Shown in pieces: positions 9,340-18,061 of a stretch of 64,000 nt of DNA (its first letter is position 1; each line of letters starts with the position of its first letter). Origin of the DNA: Levilactobacillus andaensis. GTDB lineage: Bacteria; Bacillota; Bacilli; Lactobacillales; Lactobacillaceae. Made by a program: the position numbers and the translations under genes. The notes below the pieces were generated by a model. The model ran no database searches. It was not told where the DNA came from and worked only from the letters and a program-made list of their open reading frames with translations. The stretch is taken from positions 1 to 64,000 of the forward strand of contig NZ_BOLP01000003.1 of NCBI RefSeq assembly GCF_016861695.1. Direction: 5' to 3'.

Positions 9340-9351
9340 CTCAAATTTTTT

Positions 9352-9603
9352 CTATTCAGCCTTTTCCGTCACAAACACATGCTTGTCATCCAACACATAC
9401 TGGAACTCAACGGCGTTCAGCATCAAACTTGCCCGGAACAACGCCTTGATACCCTGTTCATTGCTCATGACCACAAAGAATTCCCGATCAGTGCCACTGA
9501 CACGTTGAAAACTTTCGTATTCGCCAGTGAAACCCTCTTTGCGGAATAAACCGATAATCTTCATCTTTTCAAGTTGTGTTACTTCTTTGTCTGCCAAATT
9601 CAA
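9352..9603 (-). CDS. Small protein, duplicate of the C-terminal domain of the GNAT fusion
   Basis: This 83-residue protein is nearly identical (about 76 of the first 78 residues) to the C-terminal part of the GNAT fusion at 12941-13666. Here it stands alone with a TTG start at 9603 behind AGAAAAGAGA. I do not recognise the domain; it is soluble, of mixed composition, with segments FRKEGFTGEYESF and DREFFVVMSNEQG. It lies just downstream of a truncated gpmA copy and its terminator, mirroring the intact locus 3.6 kb away, so it belongs to one arm of a segmental duplication. Whether the free form or the fusion is ancestral cannot be told from this window. Confidence 0.6.
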   Translation of the reverse strand: MNLADKEVTQLEKMKIIGLFRKEGFTGEYESFQRVSGTDREFFVVMSNEQGIKALFRASLMLNAVEFQYVLDDKHVFVTEKAE

Positions 9604-9675
9604 TCTCTTTTCTCTATACTAAATTTTCGGTCAACAGCGACCCCTCTAGTGACCGCTAGTGACAATTTTTCCCAC

Positions 9676-9708
9676 GAAAAAGCCGCCCCCCATGTGCGAG
9701 GCGGCTCC
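9676..9708 (-). terminator. gpmA terminator, duplicated copy
   Basis: The GAGCCGCC / GGGGGCGGC stem followed by TTTTT is the same as at 13713-13745. Confidence 0.85.
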
Positions 9709-9723
9709 GAGTCAATCAGATAA

Positions 9724-9933
9724 TTACTTGCCCAACTTCGTCTTGTTAGTCATGTTGAACTTGTCATCGAAGTCGTAGACAACTGGTTCACCAGTAGCCA
9801 TTTCGAGGTCCATGATATCATCGTCGGAGATCCGTTCGATGTACTTGCTTAAGGCATGTAATGAGTTACCGTGAGCGGCGATGATAATATTCTTGCCGTC
9901 AAGTAACTTAGGTGCGATTTGGTCTTCCCAGAA
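9724..9933 (-). pseudogene. gpmA: 3' fragment of gpmA (phosphoglycerate mutase)
   Basis: An open frame of about 69 codons matches the C-terminus of the intact gpmA at 13758-14450 ([13 protein letters not shown] through the stop) with scattered substitutions such as KLGK for KMGK at the end. In the conserved GNSLRAL motif the arginine is histidine. The homology stops abruptly at about 9933, and no start codon or ribosome site precedes it, so it cannot make an enzyme. It marks one junction of the insert at this locus. Confidence 0.9.
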
Positions 9934-9969
9934 AGTACCAAAAATCGTATGACCTAGTAGGTCTTCCCA
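9921..9969. repeat. 10-bp direct repeat at the gpmA fragment junction
   Basis: GGTCTTCCCA occurs at 9921-9930, inside gpmA homology, and again at 9960-9969, just outside it. This suggests microhomology or slippage at the recombination joint. From here to 10156 there is no gene, only AT-rich sequence. Confidence 0.6.
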
Positions 9970-10156
9970 ATTTCACGCGGTTAGTTACCAGTTGGTGATA
10001 ACATAATTCTATCAATCAAGTATTTAAACACAAGCACTTAACGTAAGGTTAAAGTGTTTGTTAAAAAATACTATCCCTAATTATTTTTGACAAATTTTGT
10101 AGAATCTAAGTTACTTGTTCTAATATTATTGCCATAAATTTCAGACTTATATAGTG

Positions 10157-11902
10157 CTAATCCAGCATTTGTTTCAAATCATCGTCAACAAAATCAAAAA
10201 TAGGATACTTGGGCAGACTCTCTTTTTCAACTTCATCTAACTTATTCCAATCGGTCAAAATATCATCGTTTGACACACCTAATAATAATTTAGCTGCAAA
10301 ACGTTCTCTTAATTCTCCAGTCTCTGAAATTTTAATTAATTTTACCATTTCTGAATAGTCAATCTTATCACGCCTTAAGAGAGCCTGCATGTAGTTTAAA
10401 AATGAAACATTACCTGATGAATCGTACTCAAATGTTGTCTTAGTTATATAGATAGCCAGATCCCTCAACGATTCTCTTCCTGTTTTTTTGTAAGCCCGTA
10501 ACAATCTAAAACTGTAATCATTTGCATACTTTGCCTCAACTTCAGATTTAATCCCGTTATCTTCGAACCACTTTTGTACCAACTTAGGATTGTAATCACC
10601 AATACTTTCAATTGGGTCGTCTCCATAAGTATACGGATTCATTTTGAATTTTATACCTCCATGACTATAAACCATCGAAAGAGAATCAGCCGTCTCCTGC
10701 TGAAAAACACTTCGTATTATTACTTTCTTATCCTGACTTTCCACCGGAATAATCATAAGATAGTAAATCTTTTCGGCTACTTCAACTCTATATACACCAC
10801 GTTCATTTTTTTTAGGATGCTTATATTTGTGTATCACTGCATTCAGAAACTTATTAATATCTACAGAAGGATTTTTCATGAAGAATGGAAGATGCGTATC
10901 TCTCTCTAATACTCGAATAATTCTAAGCTTTTCCTGAAGCTTAAGCATTGTATCGCGTAGACTCACAACCTTTGGATCATCCTTACTCCATCCAAAGGTT
11001 TCTTTCTTACCATTCCAGAAAAAGTCACCACCAGTATTCAAAAATCCTATTAACGTATTTGTATTTGCAACTTGTGTTGAAAACTCGTCCGAATCATTAA
11101 AAGTTATGGTAACTTTATTATCCTTCACAATAATCTGGATTTTATTATCCAAACCAGTATTAATTTCCAAGTACCCTTTACGACCTCTAATTTTAGAGAC
11201 GAATTCTTCAGTACTTCCTTCAAATCTAATTTTAGCCGATTGCAACCCATACACCTCTACAGTGTCTGGATCAATCGTTGAATAAGGAACGGGTGTACCA
11301 TCAACTACCTCATACATTGTAACCTCTGATCGAGTTAAAACGTCTTCAAGATTTTCATCTCCATACGCTCTTAATTGTAATTGTTTAGGTCTGTCACCTG
11401 ATTTAACTTTAATCGTTGTTCCTTGTCTTTCTATTTGATCAGCCGACCTATACAACTGAAGAAGCGCTGCATGATCGTCTTCCGGAAATTTGTATACTCG
11501 GATACTCTTAGTCTTTTTTCCATGCATGTTTCTAAGAATTCTTTCAACAACCAGCTTCGATAGTTCTCGAAAATAGATTTTATTCTTAGTGTAATCATTA
11601 TCTACATAAACGACAAAAAGAAACAAACCACCATATCTTCTAATTCCGTCTAACATTTTATAAGATGCTGAATATTTTCTATCACCTTTAAAAACTATAG
11701 TTGTTCCCTTAACCTGAACTGGTAGTCTTCCATCAAGATCTTTCACAGCAAATTCTGCTTTGTTATCAGAACTATATAAAAAGACCGCACCGTCTTCTAC
11801 CGGAGTCTTATCATTAAAATCAATATCAGATTCAACATGCATTCTTCCCAATTTATTATCTAGTGATCCAATTGCACTCTTTTCAATTATCTTTTTGTTC
11901 AT
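10157..11902 (-). CDS. DUF4365-like N-terminal domain protein, candidate defence protein
   Basis: A 581-residue cytoplasmic protein. Residues about 15-110 resemble DUF4365, a PD-(D/E)xK nuclease-like fold: an early ESDIDF segment, a hydrophobic strand with acidic residues, then the signature LPVQVKGTT and GGLFLFVVYVD. The central part looks beta-rich. The C-terminal third is helical, rich in Lys/Glu, with no motif I recognise and no membrane segments. ATG 11902 follows AAGGAGAGATG; the upstream in-frame GTG (11926) would place that site inside the gene. It is the only substantial gene of an AT-rich insert between duplicated gpmA-linked sequences, which suggests horizontal acquisition. Genes of this domain class are often found in defence islands, so a single-gene anti-phage or anti-plasmid role is plausible but inferred. 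Confidence 0.65.
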   Translation of the reverse strand: MNKKIIEKSAIGSLDNKLGRMHVESDIDFNDKTPVEDGAVFLYSSDNKAEFAVKDLDGRLPVQVKGTTIVFKGDRKYSASYKMLDGIRRYGGLFLFVVYVDNDYTKNKIYFRELSKLVVERILRNMHGKKTKSIRVYKFPEDDHAALLQLYRSADQIERQGTTIKVKSGDRPKQLQLRAYGDENLEDVLTRSEVTMYEVVDGTPVPYSTIDPDTVEVYGLQSAKIRFEGSTEEFVSKIRGRKGYLEINTGLDNKIQIIVKDNKVTITFNDSDEFSTQVANTNTLIGFLNTGGDFFWNGKKETFGWSKDDPKVVSLRDTMLKLQEKLRIIRVLERDTHLPFFMKNPSVDINKFLNAVIHKYKHPKKNERGVYRVEVAEKIYYLMIIPVESQDKKVIIRSVFQQETADSLSMVYSHGGIKFKMNPYTYGDDPIESIGDYNPKLVQKWFEDNGIKSEVEAKYANDYSFRLLRAYKKTGRESLRDLAIYITKTTFEYDSSGNVSFLNYMQALLRRDKIDYSEMVKLIKISETGELRERFAAKLLLGVSNDDILTDWNKLDEVEKESLPKYPIFDFVDDDLKQMLD

Positions 11903-12640
11903 AATAAGACATCTCTCCTTACTCACAATGACTACTCATGTTCTGTTTCTTCAAGAATAGATAAAAAATTATTTATTAGTAAAATCATCTATGCATGTTT
12001 CATATGGCCATATTTATAGAAAGCATGTTGACCTGTATCTTTAAAATAAAATTCATTTTCATCAAATAAACCATCTTACTGTATACTATTGATCATCGCT
12101 CCAAGAAATTGAACGTTACTCGTATACTGATAGCCTGTTAATAAACCCATTACGAGATAAGTAATCGACAGCACCACAAATTGTGCCAACTACTTTTCTT
12201 CTTCAGATAGGTTCGAATTGTCGCTGTTAATTTTGGATAATTTTGCTATGGCGAATTTTATAATCAAGAATTGCCACCATCAAGATTAAGAGATCTACAT
12301 CTTGAGAAAGTTTTCGAACCTTTCATCGACTTGCGTCTTAAACCCACCACTCGAGGCAATTACAGTGTCACAGAAGCTGGAATTACCTGCCAATCACCCT
12401 TCTGATTAAGCTGACTGGCTAGATAGGTCCTTTCCAATTTGCATATTAATCACACATAAAAATATAGCTTTTCTCATTACGCATATTTTCTCCAACCTTA
12501 GTAATCTCAGGCAATTACTCATCAATTAACTTAAATAATACATCTTACACCACGGTTCATCAAACGTAGGTTCCCATCAAAAGTTGCAACTAGTCTCTGC
12601 CACAAACTATTCTGTGAGGGACTTTCACAACCCAAACAAA
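11903..12640. other. AT-rich stretch with no intact gene
   Basis: About 740 nt without a supported gene. Short open fragments on the minus strand around 12290-12400 (for example one ending in DERFENFLKM) look like remains of decayed genes. The promoter of the DUF4365-like gene should lie at its left end, but I see no clear -35/-10 pair. Confidence 0.4.
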
Positions 12641-12643
12641 AAA

Positions 12644-12674
12644 ACTGTCAGTCCCTCCGATTGGGTCTGACAGT
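12644..12674 (-). terminator. Terminator of the GNAT-DUF3781 operon
   Basis: 8-bp arms ACTGTCAG and CTGACAGT surround a 15-nt loop, with an A-run to the left that reads as T on the minus strand. Confidence 0.8.
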
Positions 12675-12684
12675 ATCTTCATTT

Positions 12685-12957
12685 CTATTCAGTTACGCGG
12701 TTCACAGTGATCAAACGGTAATTAAATGAATTAATCACTAACTGTACCTGACGAGGCTGGTTAGTCACATAGTAGTTCTTCCCACGCTTCTCGATGCTAG
12801 TAGCACTATCATCCAACACCAAAACGACTAGCCCTTCTACCTCTGCCTGCGACAGGTCAACTGACAGCTTCTTATTCACCCGCTGATACACCAGCTCGGT
12901 ATAACAGACATGGTCTATAATCTGCGCCAGCAACTCGCGACTAGCTAGCTTCGTCAT
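12685..12957 (-). CDS. DUF3781 family protein
   Basis: A 90-residue protein with the recognisable pattern of DUF3781: an early ICYTELVY-like segment (VCYTELVYQRVNKKL), the central IEKRGKNYYVTN, and a terminal strand YRLITVNRV. The function of the family is unknown. Its ATG at 12957 overlaps the end of the GNAT fusion gene by 17 nt, so the two are translationally coupled. The duplicated arm near 9.35 kb lacks this gene. A terminator follows directly. Confidence 0.8.
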   Translation of the reverse strand: MTKLASRELLAQIIDHVCYTELVYQRVNKKLSVDLSQAEVEGLVVLVLDDSATSIEKRGKNYYVTNQPRQVQLVINSFNYRLITVNRVTE

Positions 12958-13666
12958 CCTTCATCACAAACGTATGCTTGTCATCCAACACATACTGGAA
13001 CTCTACAGCGTTCAACATCAAGCTTGCCCGGAACAAAGCCTTGATGCCCTGTTCATTACTCATGACCACAAAAAATTCCCGATCAGTGCCACTGACCCGT
13101 TGGAAACTTTCGTACTCGCCAGTGAAACCCTCTTTGCGGAATAAACCGATAATCTTCATCTTTTCAAGTTGCGTTACTTCTTTATCTGCCAAGTTCAATC
13201 TCTTTTCTCTTCTGTTTTTTTTCATTGTAAAATTAATCAGCGAAATCTCATTTCGAACCACCACGTTCTGTTTGGTCACGTGAAAGCCTTGCGCTTCAAA
13301 GAACGGGCGCGCCGTAATCGAAGCATCAGTCGTATACACAGCCATCGGGACGGCCTGCATTAGCGTCGTCACTAGCTTCGTGGCAATCCCCTCGCCTTGA
13401 TGATCAGCACTAACATACAGTCGGTCCAAGTACCCCGTTGCCGCCATATCCGCAAAGCCAACCACTGTATTTCCCAGCCACGCCAAATAAGTTTGGTGCT
13501 GCAACAAGGAAGCCTGCCATTTTGCCCGAACATCATCGGTAACTGGCCCTAGCCACGCTGCAATCTGCTCTGGCGAATATTCACGGCAATTAACCCTGGT
13601 CACCGTCTCCCGAAAGAGACACAACACCGAATCCAAATCATCTGCGCAATATGCCTTCAAATCCAC
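12941..13666 (-). CDS. GNAT acetyltransferase fused to an unknown small domain
   Basis: Residues 1 to about 150 form a GNAT N-acetyltransferase: YLDRLYVSADHQGEGIATKL is the acetyl-CoA binding segment, and PFFEAQGFH is the usual C-terminal strand. The fold transfers acetyl groups to amines; the substrate is unknown. Residues about 160-241 are an 83-residue domain that also exists as a separate gene at 9352-9603. The join reads KKNRREKRLNLADKEV, exactly where the free gene has its ribosome site and TTG start, so the fusion probably arose by loss of a stop codon between two adjacent genes. I chose GTG 13666, which follows GGGTG by 8 nt; a TTG at 13702 would add 12 residues but lies in the terminator-linked repeat. 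It is coupled to the DUF3781 gene. Confidence 0.75.
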   Translation of the reverse strand: MDLKAYCADDLDSVLCLFRETVTRVNCREYSPEQIAAWLGPVTDDVRAKWQASLLQHQTYLAWLGNTVVGFADMAATGYLDRLYVSADHQGEGIATKLVTTLMQAVPMAVYTTDASITARPFFEAQGFHVTKQNVVVRNEISLINFTMKKNRREKRLNLADKEVTQLEKMKIIGLFRKEGFTGEYESFQRVSGTDREFFVVMSNEQGIKALFRASLMLNAVEFQYVLDDKHTFVMKDDEAS

Positions 13667-13967
13667 CAAGTTTACACCCGACTTTCGCCCAACTAGTGAC
13701 AATTTTTCCCACGAAAAAGCCGCCCCCCATGTGCGAGGCGGCTCCGAGTCAGAAGGACTACTTGCCCATCTTCGTCTTGCTAGTCATGTTTAATTTGTCA
13801 TCGAAGTCGTAGACAACTGGTTCACCAGTAGCCATTTCGAGGTCCATGATGTCATCGTCGGAGATCCGTTCGATGTACTTGCTTAAGGCACGTAATGAGT
13901 TACCGTGGGCAGCGATGATAACGTTCTTGCCGTCAAGTAACTTAGGTGCGATTTGGTCTTCCCAGAA
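12962..13967. repeat. Right arm of the segmental duplication flanking the gpmA insert
   Basis: It matches 9370-9933 in order and sequence (small domain, terminator, 3' end of gpmA), with the GNAT coding part as an extra about 480 nt in the middle. Homology on the right ends at about 13967, inside intact gpmA. Confidence 0.8.
13713..13745 (-). terminator. gpmA terminator
   Basis: The stem GAGCCGCC / GGGGGCGGC is followed by TTTTT on the minus strand, 12 nt after the gpmA stop. Confidence 0.9.
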
Positions 13968-14450
13968 TGGCATAACACGTTCCAGGGTAACCTTCAAGTT
14001 TTCACCACCGGGTACGATGTTAGGGTCCAAGTTAGCGTAACGTGGGTCCTTAACAGCTGAACCTTCAGCGTCTGCATCCAAAAGTGGAGGCAAAACGTCG
14101 TATGAACGACGCCAGATGTGAACTTGGTCGTCACCGTACTTTTCAGCGGTTTCCTTCTTGTTCAAACCTTGTAAAGCGCCGTAGTGACGTTCATTCAAAC
14201 GCCAAGTCTTGGTTTCTGGAATCCAGAGTTGGTCTGATTCTTCCAAAACGTAGTGTAACGTCTTGATTGCCCGCTTCAGAACTGACGTGTAAGCGTAATC
14301 GAACTTCAAGCCAGATTCCTTGATCTTTTGACCAGCAGCCTTGGCTTCTTCAACACCCTTTTCGCTTAAGTCAACGTCAACCCAGCCAGTGAACTTGTTT
14401 GCTAAGTTCCATTCACTTTGGCCGTGGCGAATCAATACTAATTTTGCCAT
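13758..14450 (-). CDS. gpmA: 2,3-bisphosphoglycerate-dependent phosphoglycerate mutase
   Basis: A glycolytic enzyme that interconverts 3- and 2-phosphoglycerate in the cytoplasm. The catalytic [10 protein letters not shown] motif is at residues 6-15, with the phosphorylated histidine at residue 10. [16 protein letters not shown] and [10 protein letters not shown] (second histidine) are intact, and the length (230) is normal for the dPGM family. ATG 14450 follows AAAGAGGT at about 9 nt; a GTG directly before it is less likely. It is monocistronic, with its own terminator. A truncated copy of its 3' end lies at 9724-9933, on the far side of the accessory insert. Codon use is of the highly expressed type, as expected. 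Confidence 0.97.
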   Translation of the reverse strand: MAKLVLIRHGQSEWNLANKFTGWVDVDLSEKGVEEAKAAGQKIKESGLKFDYAYTSVLKRAIKTLHYVLEESDQLWIPETKTWRLNERHYGALQGLNKKETAEKYGDDQVHIWRRSYDVLPPLLDADAEGSAVKDPRYANLDPNIVPGGENLKVTLERVMPFWEDQIAPKLLDGKNVIIAAHGNSLRALSKYIERISDDDIMDLEMATGEPVVYDFDDKLNMTSKTKMGK

Positions 14451-14580
14451 CACTGATAACCTCTTTCTGTCGTAGAATACCTTGTCATTTTACACCATCT
14501 GCGGGTAAATTTCAGCTCAATTGTGCGGTTCTTTACATGTAACCGTTTTCTTCTGTGAAGACTCCCATTTAAAACTCAAA

Positions 14581-14611
14581 AACGGCCTAACCGCATTGGC
14601 TAAGTCGTTTC
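14581..14611 (-). terminator. Terminator of the AI-2E family permease gene
   Basis: On the minus strand ACGACTTAGCC pairs imperfectly with GGTTAGGCCGT and is followed by TTTT. Confidence 0.75.
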
Positions 14612-14616
14612 GTTGA

Positions 14617-15717
14617 TTACTCGTCTTTTTCGTCGTTTTGACCGTGTTTCTTGCGGTATTCCCGTAGTTTCTGGAGCTTCTGCACATCCACGTGTGGTGC
14701 CGGATGCAGGCCATGGACCGGCCGGACGCCCAGAATGTCCAGGAAGAACGTGAAGATCGGTACCCCGACAATCAAGCCCCAGACGCCAAATAACTGCTCG
14801 CCCGCCAGTAAGACCACGAACGTATAGAAAATCGGCAATTCTGTGCGGCTCGCCATAAATTTCGGATTGAGCACGTACGCTTCCAGCGCGTGGACCACCA
14901 CGATCATAATCAAAATGTAGATGACGTAACGCAGGCCGCCGACCGAGTATCCCAGAATGGCTAACGGGATGATCGACACGATGACCCCGGCCACCGGAAT
15001 CAGGCTCAGCACGAAAATCATGATGGCCAGCGTTGCCAATTGTGGCATCCCCATAATCGCCAGCACAATCGTCGTAATGACCGTGTTGCACAGCGCGATG
15101 AAGAATTGCGCCTCCAACACGACCCCAAACGTGTTTACAAATTTCGTGGCAAAGAAACTCACATCGGAGAAGAACCAACCATAGGTGCTGGTCAGGAACC
15201 GCTTGGAGAACTCGCCCATCTGCTTGCTTTCAATGGTGAAGAAGAAACTCAAGATCATCGACATGAACAGCGTGACCCCAAACGACCCAATCGTCGAAAT
15301 GTAGGTCAGCACTAATTTCGCCCCGTTTTGCAGCTGGCTCACAATATCTGACGTCTTGATATAGTTGGTGACGTAACTAATGACCTCGTTGCCATCATTT
15401 GCCGGATTCTGATAAAACTTGTACAGACTTTCAATCCCGCTGATCGACGACTTTAAAATCTGCGGCAAATACGTCGTCACTGCACCATACAGGAGGCCCA
15501 GAATCAGAATGTACGTGACCGCCACAATCAGCGTCGGTGGCAATTTCACATACTTTCGAATCCCCTTAACCAATTGCAGGACTAAAAATGTAAAGATAAA
15601 CGTCAACAGAATCATGTTCATTTCGGCTCGAATCAGCCACAACACGAAGATAATCAGCGCCAACACGGTAAAGCGTCGGAGCTGAACATTTTCAACAAAG
15701 CGTTGCCATAAACTCAC
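14617..15717 (-). CDS. AI-2E family (PerM/YdiK-type) membrane protein
   Basis: A 366-residue membrane protein with about eight predicted helices in the arrangement of the AI-2E transporter / PerM superfamily. It has an N-terminal helix pair, a soluble insert (about 85-150), and a C-terminal helical bundle with the family segments VLEAQFFIALCN, SLIPVAGVIVS and ELPIFYTFVVLLAGEQLFGVWGL (shortened here to its recognisable parts). Members export varied small molecules or ions, so the substrate is open. The start is GTG 15717, 8 nt after GGGGGAG; the longer TTG frame at 15738 would put this site inside the gene. The C-terminus after about residue 345 is charged and cytoplasmic. No operon partner is visible. 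Confidence 0.85.
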   Translation of the reverse strand: MSLWQRFVENVQLRRFTVLALIIFVLWLIRAEMNMILLTFIFTFLVLQLVKGIRKYVKLPPTLIVAVTYILILGLLYGAVTTYLPQILKSSISGIESLYKFYQNPANDGNEVISYVTNYIKTSDIVSQLQNGAKLVLTYISTIGSFGVTLFMSMILSFFFTIESKQMGEFSKRFLTSTYGWFFSDVSFFATKFVNTFGVVLEAQFFIALCNTVITTIVLAIMGMPQLATLAIMIFVLSLIPVAGVIVSIIPLAILGYSVGGLRYVIYILIMIVVVHALEAYVLNPKFMASRTELPIFYTFVVLLAGEQLFGVWGLIVGVPIFTFFLDILGVRPVHGLHPAPHVDVQKLQKLREYRKKHGQNDEKDE

Positions 15718-15826
15718 TTGTGAATCTCCCCCATCCAATTATCTCAACAATAGCTTTATTATACCCTATGCCGCCCGTTTTCCTTAGTGTTTTCATCGGG
15801 CAGTTAAATATAAGCTTGTATTAGAT

Positions 15827-16008
15827 TGCCGCGCTCCGGCTGCCAGGGATTACGCCTGCTGTGGGGACGCTTCAGACTGGAAATACACCAGTCTTCTCGC
15901 TCGCTTTTAAGCCGCAAAAAGCGCGTCTTAAAAGTCGCCCATATTGGTAGCTGTAAGCTACCAATATTACCACGGCTGGCTCCATCCCTGTCCTCCTCCG
16001 GCTCTGAC
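15827..16008 (+). repeat. Family I structured intergenic repeat, copy 1
   Basis: About 180 bp. It starts with CCGGCTGCCAGGGATTACGC and ends with CCATCCCTGTCCTCCTCCGGC, which are imperfect inverted ends. Inside are the stem CTTTTAAG / CTTAAAAG, the conserved box AAGTCGCCCAT and a perfect 12-bp hairpin ATATTGGTAGCT-gta-AGCTACCAATAT. Other copies are at 20544, 29270, 33188 and 44553, with fragments at 17870 and 55399. Confidence 0.85.
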
Positions 16009-16180
16009 TGTGCTCTTGTCACTACAACCGCTGAAAGACTTGTGTACTATGCGTCCTTGAATTCCAGCCGATAACAACTTTTATGGTTATAATTACCCGC
16101 GAACACCATGTAATGGTATGAGCTCAGACGCGCTGTTCGCACCATTTCATATCCGGCAACCGGCAAGGCGCAACATAAGA

Positions 16181-16211
16181 ACAAAAAAGAACCCAGCCAC
16201 CGCCAGGTTCT
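16181..16211 (-). terminator. Terminator of the ROK regulator gene
   Basis: AGAACC pairs with GGTTCT across a 12-nt loop and is followed by TTTTTT on the minus strand. Confidence 0.8.
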
Positions 16212-16223
16212 CCGCATGTTTGA

Positions 16224-17408
16224 CTATGATTCCACTCCCTCTAAAATTGCCGACCGCTGATTGCCGAATGTCAGCTGTAAGTCGTCCAGTCCCAGGGCCT
16301 TGTGGATAATGGCCGAAGCCCCACCCATCAAGGATGCTTCCTTCGAATTCTTCGTTAAGAGCAGGGGTGCTTTCCGCAAAATGGCCATTTGGCTCACGTA
16401 GTCGCGGACCTTGTCCATCAGTTCAGGCAACAGCTCCAGGATTGGCGCGTTGACCACGATGGCATCCGGCGCGAAGGTGTTGGAGAGATTGCCCAACACT
16501 TTAGCCAAATAGTACGTAAATTCATCCAAAATGGACAATAATTCTGGTCGGTGGCCTAAATAGTCCCGGCGAATTCTGTTGACGTCCACGCGATCTAGCT
16601 TTTGATAGGCCATGATCCGCTGGAGTACCGGTCCCTCAGCCACATAATGATTGACTGTCTCGACATTTTCCTCACGGTAGCGGTCAGCCATTGGACAAGT
16701 TCCAATGTTACCCGCTTCACCGTTATGCCCGCGGTACAGGTGTTCTTCCGTAATGATTCCGGCTGAGACTTGGTCGCGAATCGTTACAGAAATGAGGTTC
16801 TTATAGACCCCTTCACCCGCAAAATCCCGTTCGTAAATGGCGGATTCATTTGCTAAATTTTCCAAGACAACTGGAACTTGGAACTTGTCGCTAAAGTACT
16901 TTGCGAGATCAAAGTTCTTAAAGCCTTTCAGTGAGGCGGCTAGAATCTGATTTTCATAAATGACACCGTCTAGTCCAAAGGCAATTCCCAGCAGCCGTGA
17001 TTCACTGGCCGCCATGGTATTGGCGATTCGTTCGTCGATCATGTCGAGCACCGTCGCGAGATCCACATCACGGGTCGACACACTCTCATAATTTTCCGAC
17101 CGGCCGTCCAAGCGACTTGTCACGATTGAAAACCGTGACCGTAAAATGTTGATACTGATGACATAGCCATACCCCACGTTTAGCAATGCCATTACTGGTT
17201 TCCGCCCACCGTTACGTGTGCTGACACCGTGACCAACCTCACGGATCAGCCCTTCATGCAGTAACTGGCTATAAATATCGGAAACCGTTACCTTGTTCAA
17301 ACTCAAGTTACGCGAAATCTGACTACGCGAAATGGGTCCGGCGTTGACAATCTGCTGTAAAACTTGTTTCTCATTGGTTGTACGCATAATGTGTTTGTTG
17401 ATAATCAT
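16224..17408 (-). CDS. ROK family transcriptional regulator (NagC/XylR type)
   Basis: A 394-residue regulator with an N-terminal winged helix-turn-helix (about 15-65, SRSQISRNLSLNKVTVSDIY) and a C-terminal ROK sugar-kinase-like domain. The kinase phosphate loop DxGGT is replaced (SINILRSRF), and the zinc motif CxCGxxGCxE is reduced to EAGNIGTCPMADR. So it should be a sugar-sensing repressor without kinase activity and with an altered or lost zinc site. ATG 17408 was chosen by comparison with family N-termini (NKHIMRTTNEKQVL follows at once); no strong ribosome site is visible and the frame is open further upstream to 17510, so the start is uncertain. No sugar gene is adjacent, so the target is unknown. 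Confidence 0.8.
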   Translation of the reverse strand: MIINKHIMRTTNEKQVLQQIVNAGPISRSQISRNLSLNKVTVSDIYSQLLHEGLIREVGHGVSTRNGGRKPVMALLNVGYGYVISINILRSRFSIVTSRLDGRSENYESVSTRDVDLATVLDMIDERIANTMAASESRLLGIAFGLDGVIYENQILAASLKGFKNFDLAKYFSDKFQVPVVLENLANESAIYERDFAGEGVYKNLISVTIRDQVSAGIITEEHLYRGHNGEAGNIGTCPMADRYREENVETVNHYVAEGPVLQRIMAYQKLDRVDVNRIRRDYLGHRPELLSILDEFTYYLAKVLGNLSNTFAPDAIVVNAPILELLPELMDKVRDYVSQMAILRKAPLLLTKNSKEASLMGGASAIIHKALGLDDLQLTFGNQRSAILEGVES

Positions 17409-18061
17409 AATTTTCTTGGTAACGCCACGCCCCCAACAGCTTCGTGGTGATTCGGGAATCAAATCAGTTTTAGGTCGCCCCATCCCCCAAGATTGGTGCT
17501 CACCCGCCATCAGGAAGGCTGCGTTACCTGACCCCCCTTAGTAGAAATTCTGATTCTACTTATATAGTAAATCACCCTTACCAATTTGGGATAAATAATG
17601 ACTCGCGTATTTTTTAGCCGTTTTTAGCCCGAATTTTCGGGAAATCGTTGCTATTAGTGGCTTTCTCCCGTCAAAATCATACACATACCAATTAATTTTC
17701 TTGTTAAGATTATTAATCTATTTGTTTGCTGACTTTACCTTCGTGTCAAATTTTGTGACCATTTCGTTCAATATGGTTAGTTCGCCTTCCTAATTACAAC
17801 TTTAGCTGGACTTTTAGGGGTGATTTATGTTGCGGGCAATCATCTTTTAAGTATAGGTCTATGTGTAAATTGGCCGCACTCCGGATTCCAGGGATTCCGC
17901 CGGCTGTGATTTTTTTCCATGACAGCTGTTGTAAAACATAGGTATCCTCATTTCCCGCTGGCATAAGTGGAGGAGCGTTGTAGTAGCATGCTCTCCACAA
18001 ACAGACTATTCAGTTTAGAAAAACTATCGTTGAACTACCCCCACACTTAAAATTTCCGAAT
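17409..18061. other. Intergenic region with a decayed family I repeat
   Basis: About 650 nt without a supported gene. AT-rich between 17560 and 17800, with a repeat fragment at 17870-17908. Confidence 0.5.
17870..17908 (+). repeat. Family I repeat, truncated 5' fragment
   Basis: Only the left end remains (GGCCGCACTCCGGATTCCAG, then GGATTCCGCCGGCTGTG). The rest has been replaced by unrelated AT-rich sequence. Confidence 0.7.

Larger units (their letters stand above)
9370..9933. repeat. Left arm of the segmental duplication flanking the gpmA insert
   Basis: It holds the 83-residue ORF, the gpmA terminator and the last about 70 codons of gpmA in the same order as 12962-13967. The arms differ by roughly 6-8 percent by eye, and the GNAT domain (about 13215-13690) is present only in the right arm. 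The last base of homology on this side is about 9933. Confidence 0.8.

Noticed and set aside
10574-10909. 111-codon plus-strand frame inside the DUF4365-like gene
   Set aside because: No ribosome site, and it overlaps a well-supported minus-strand gene over its full length.
17794-18000. 68-codon minus-strand frame
   Set aside because: It crosses the truncated family I repeat and lacks a ribosome site.
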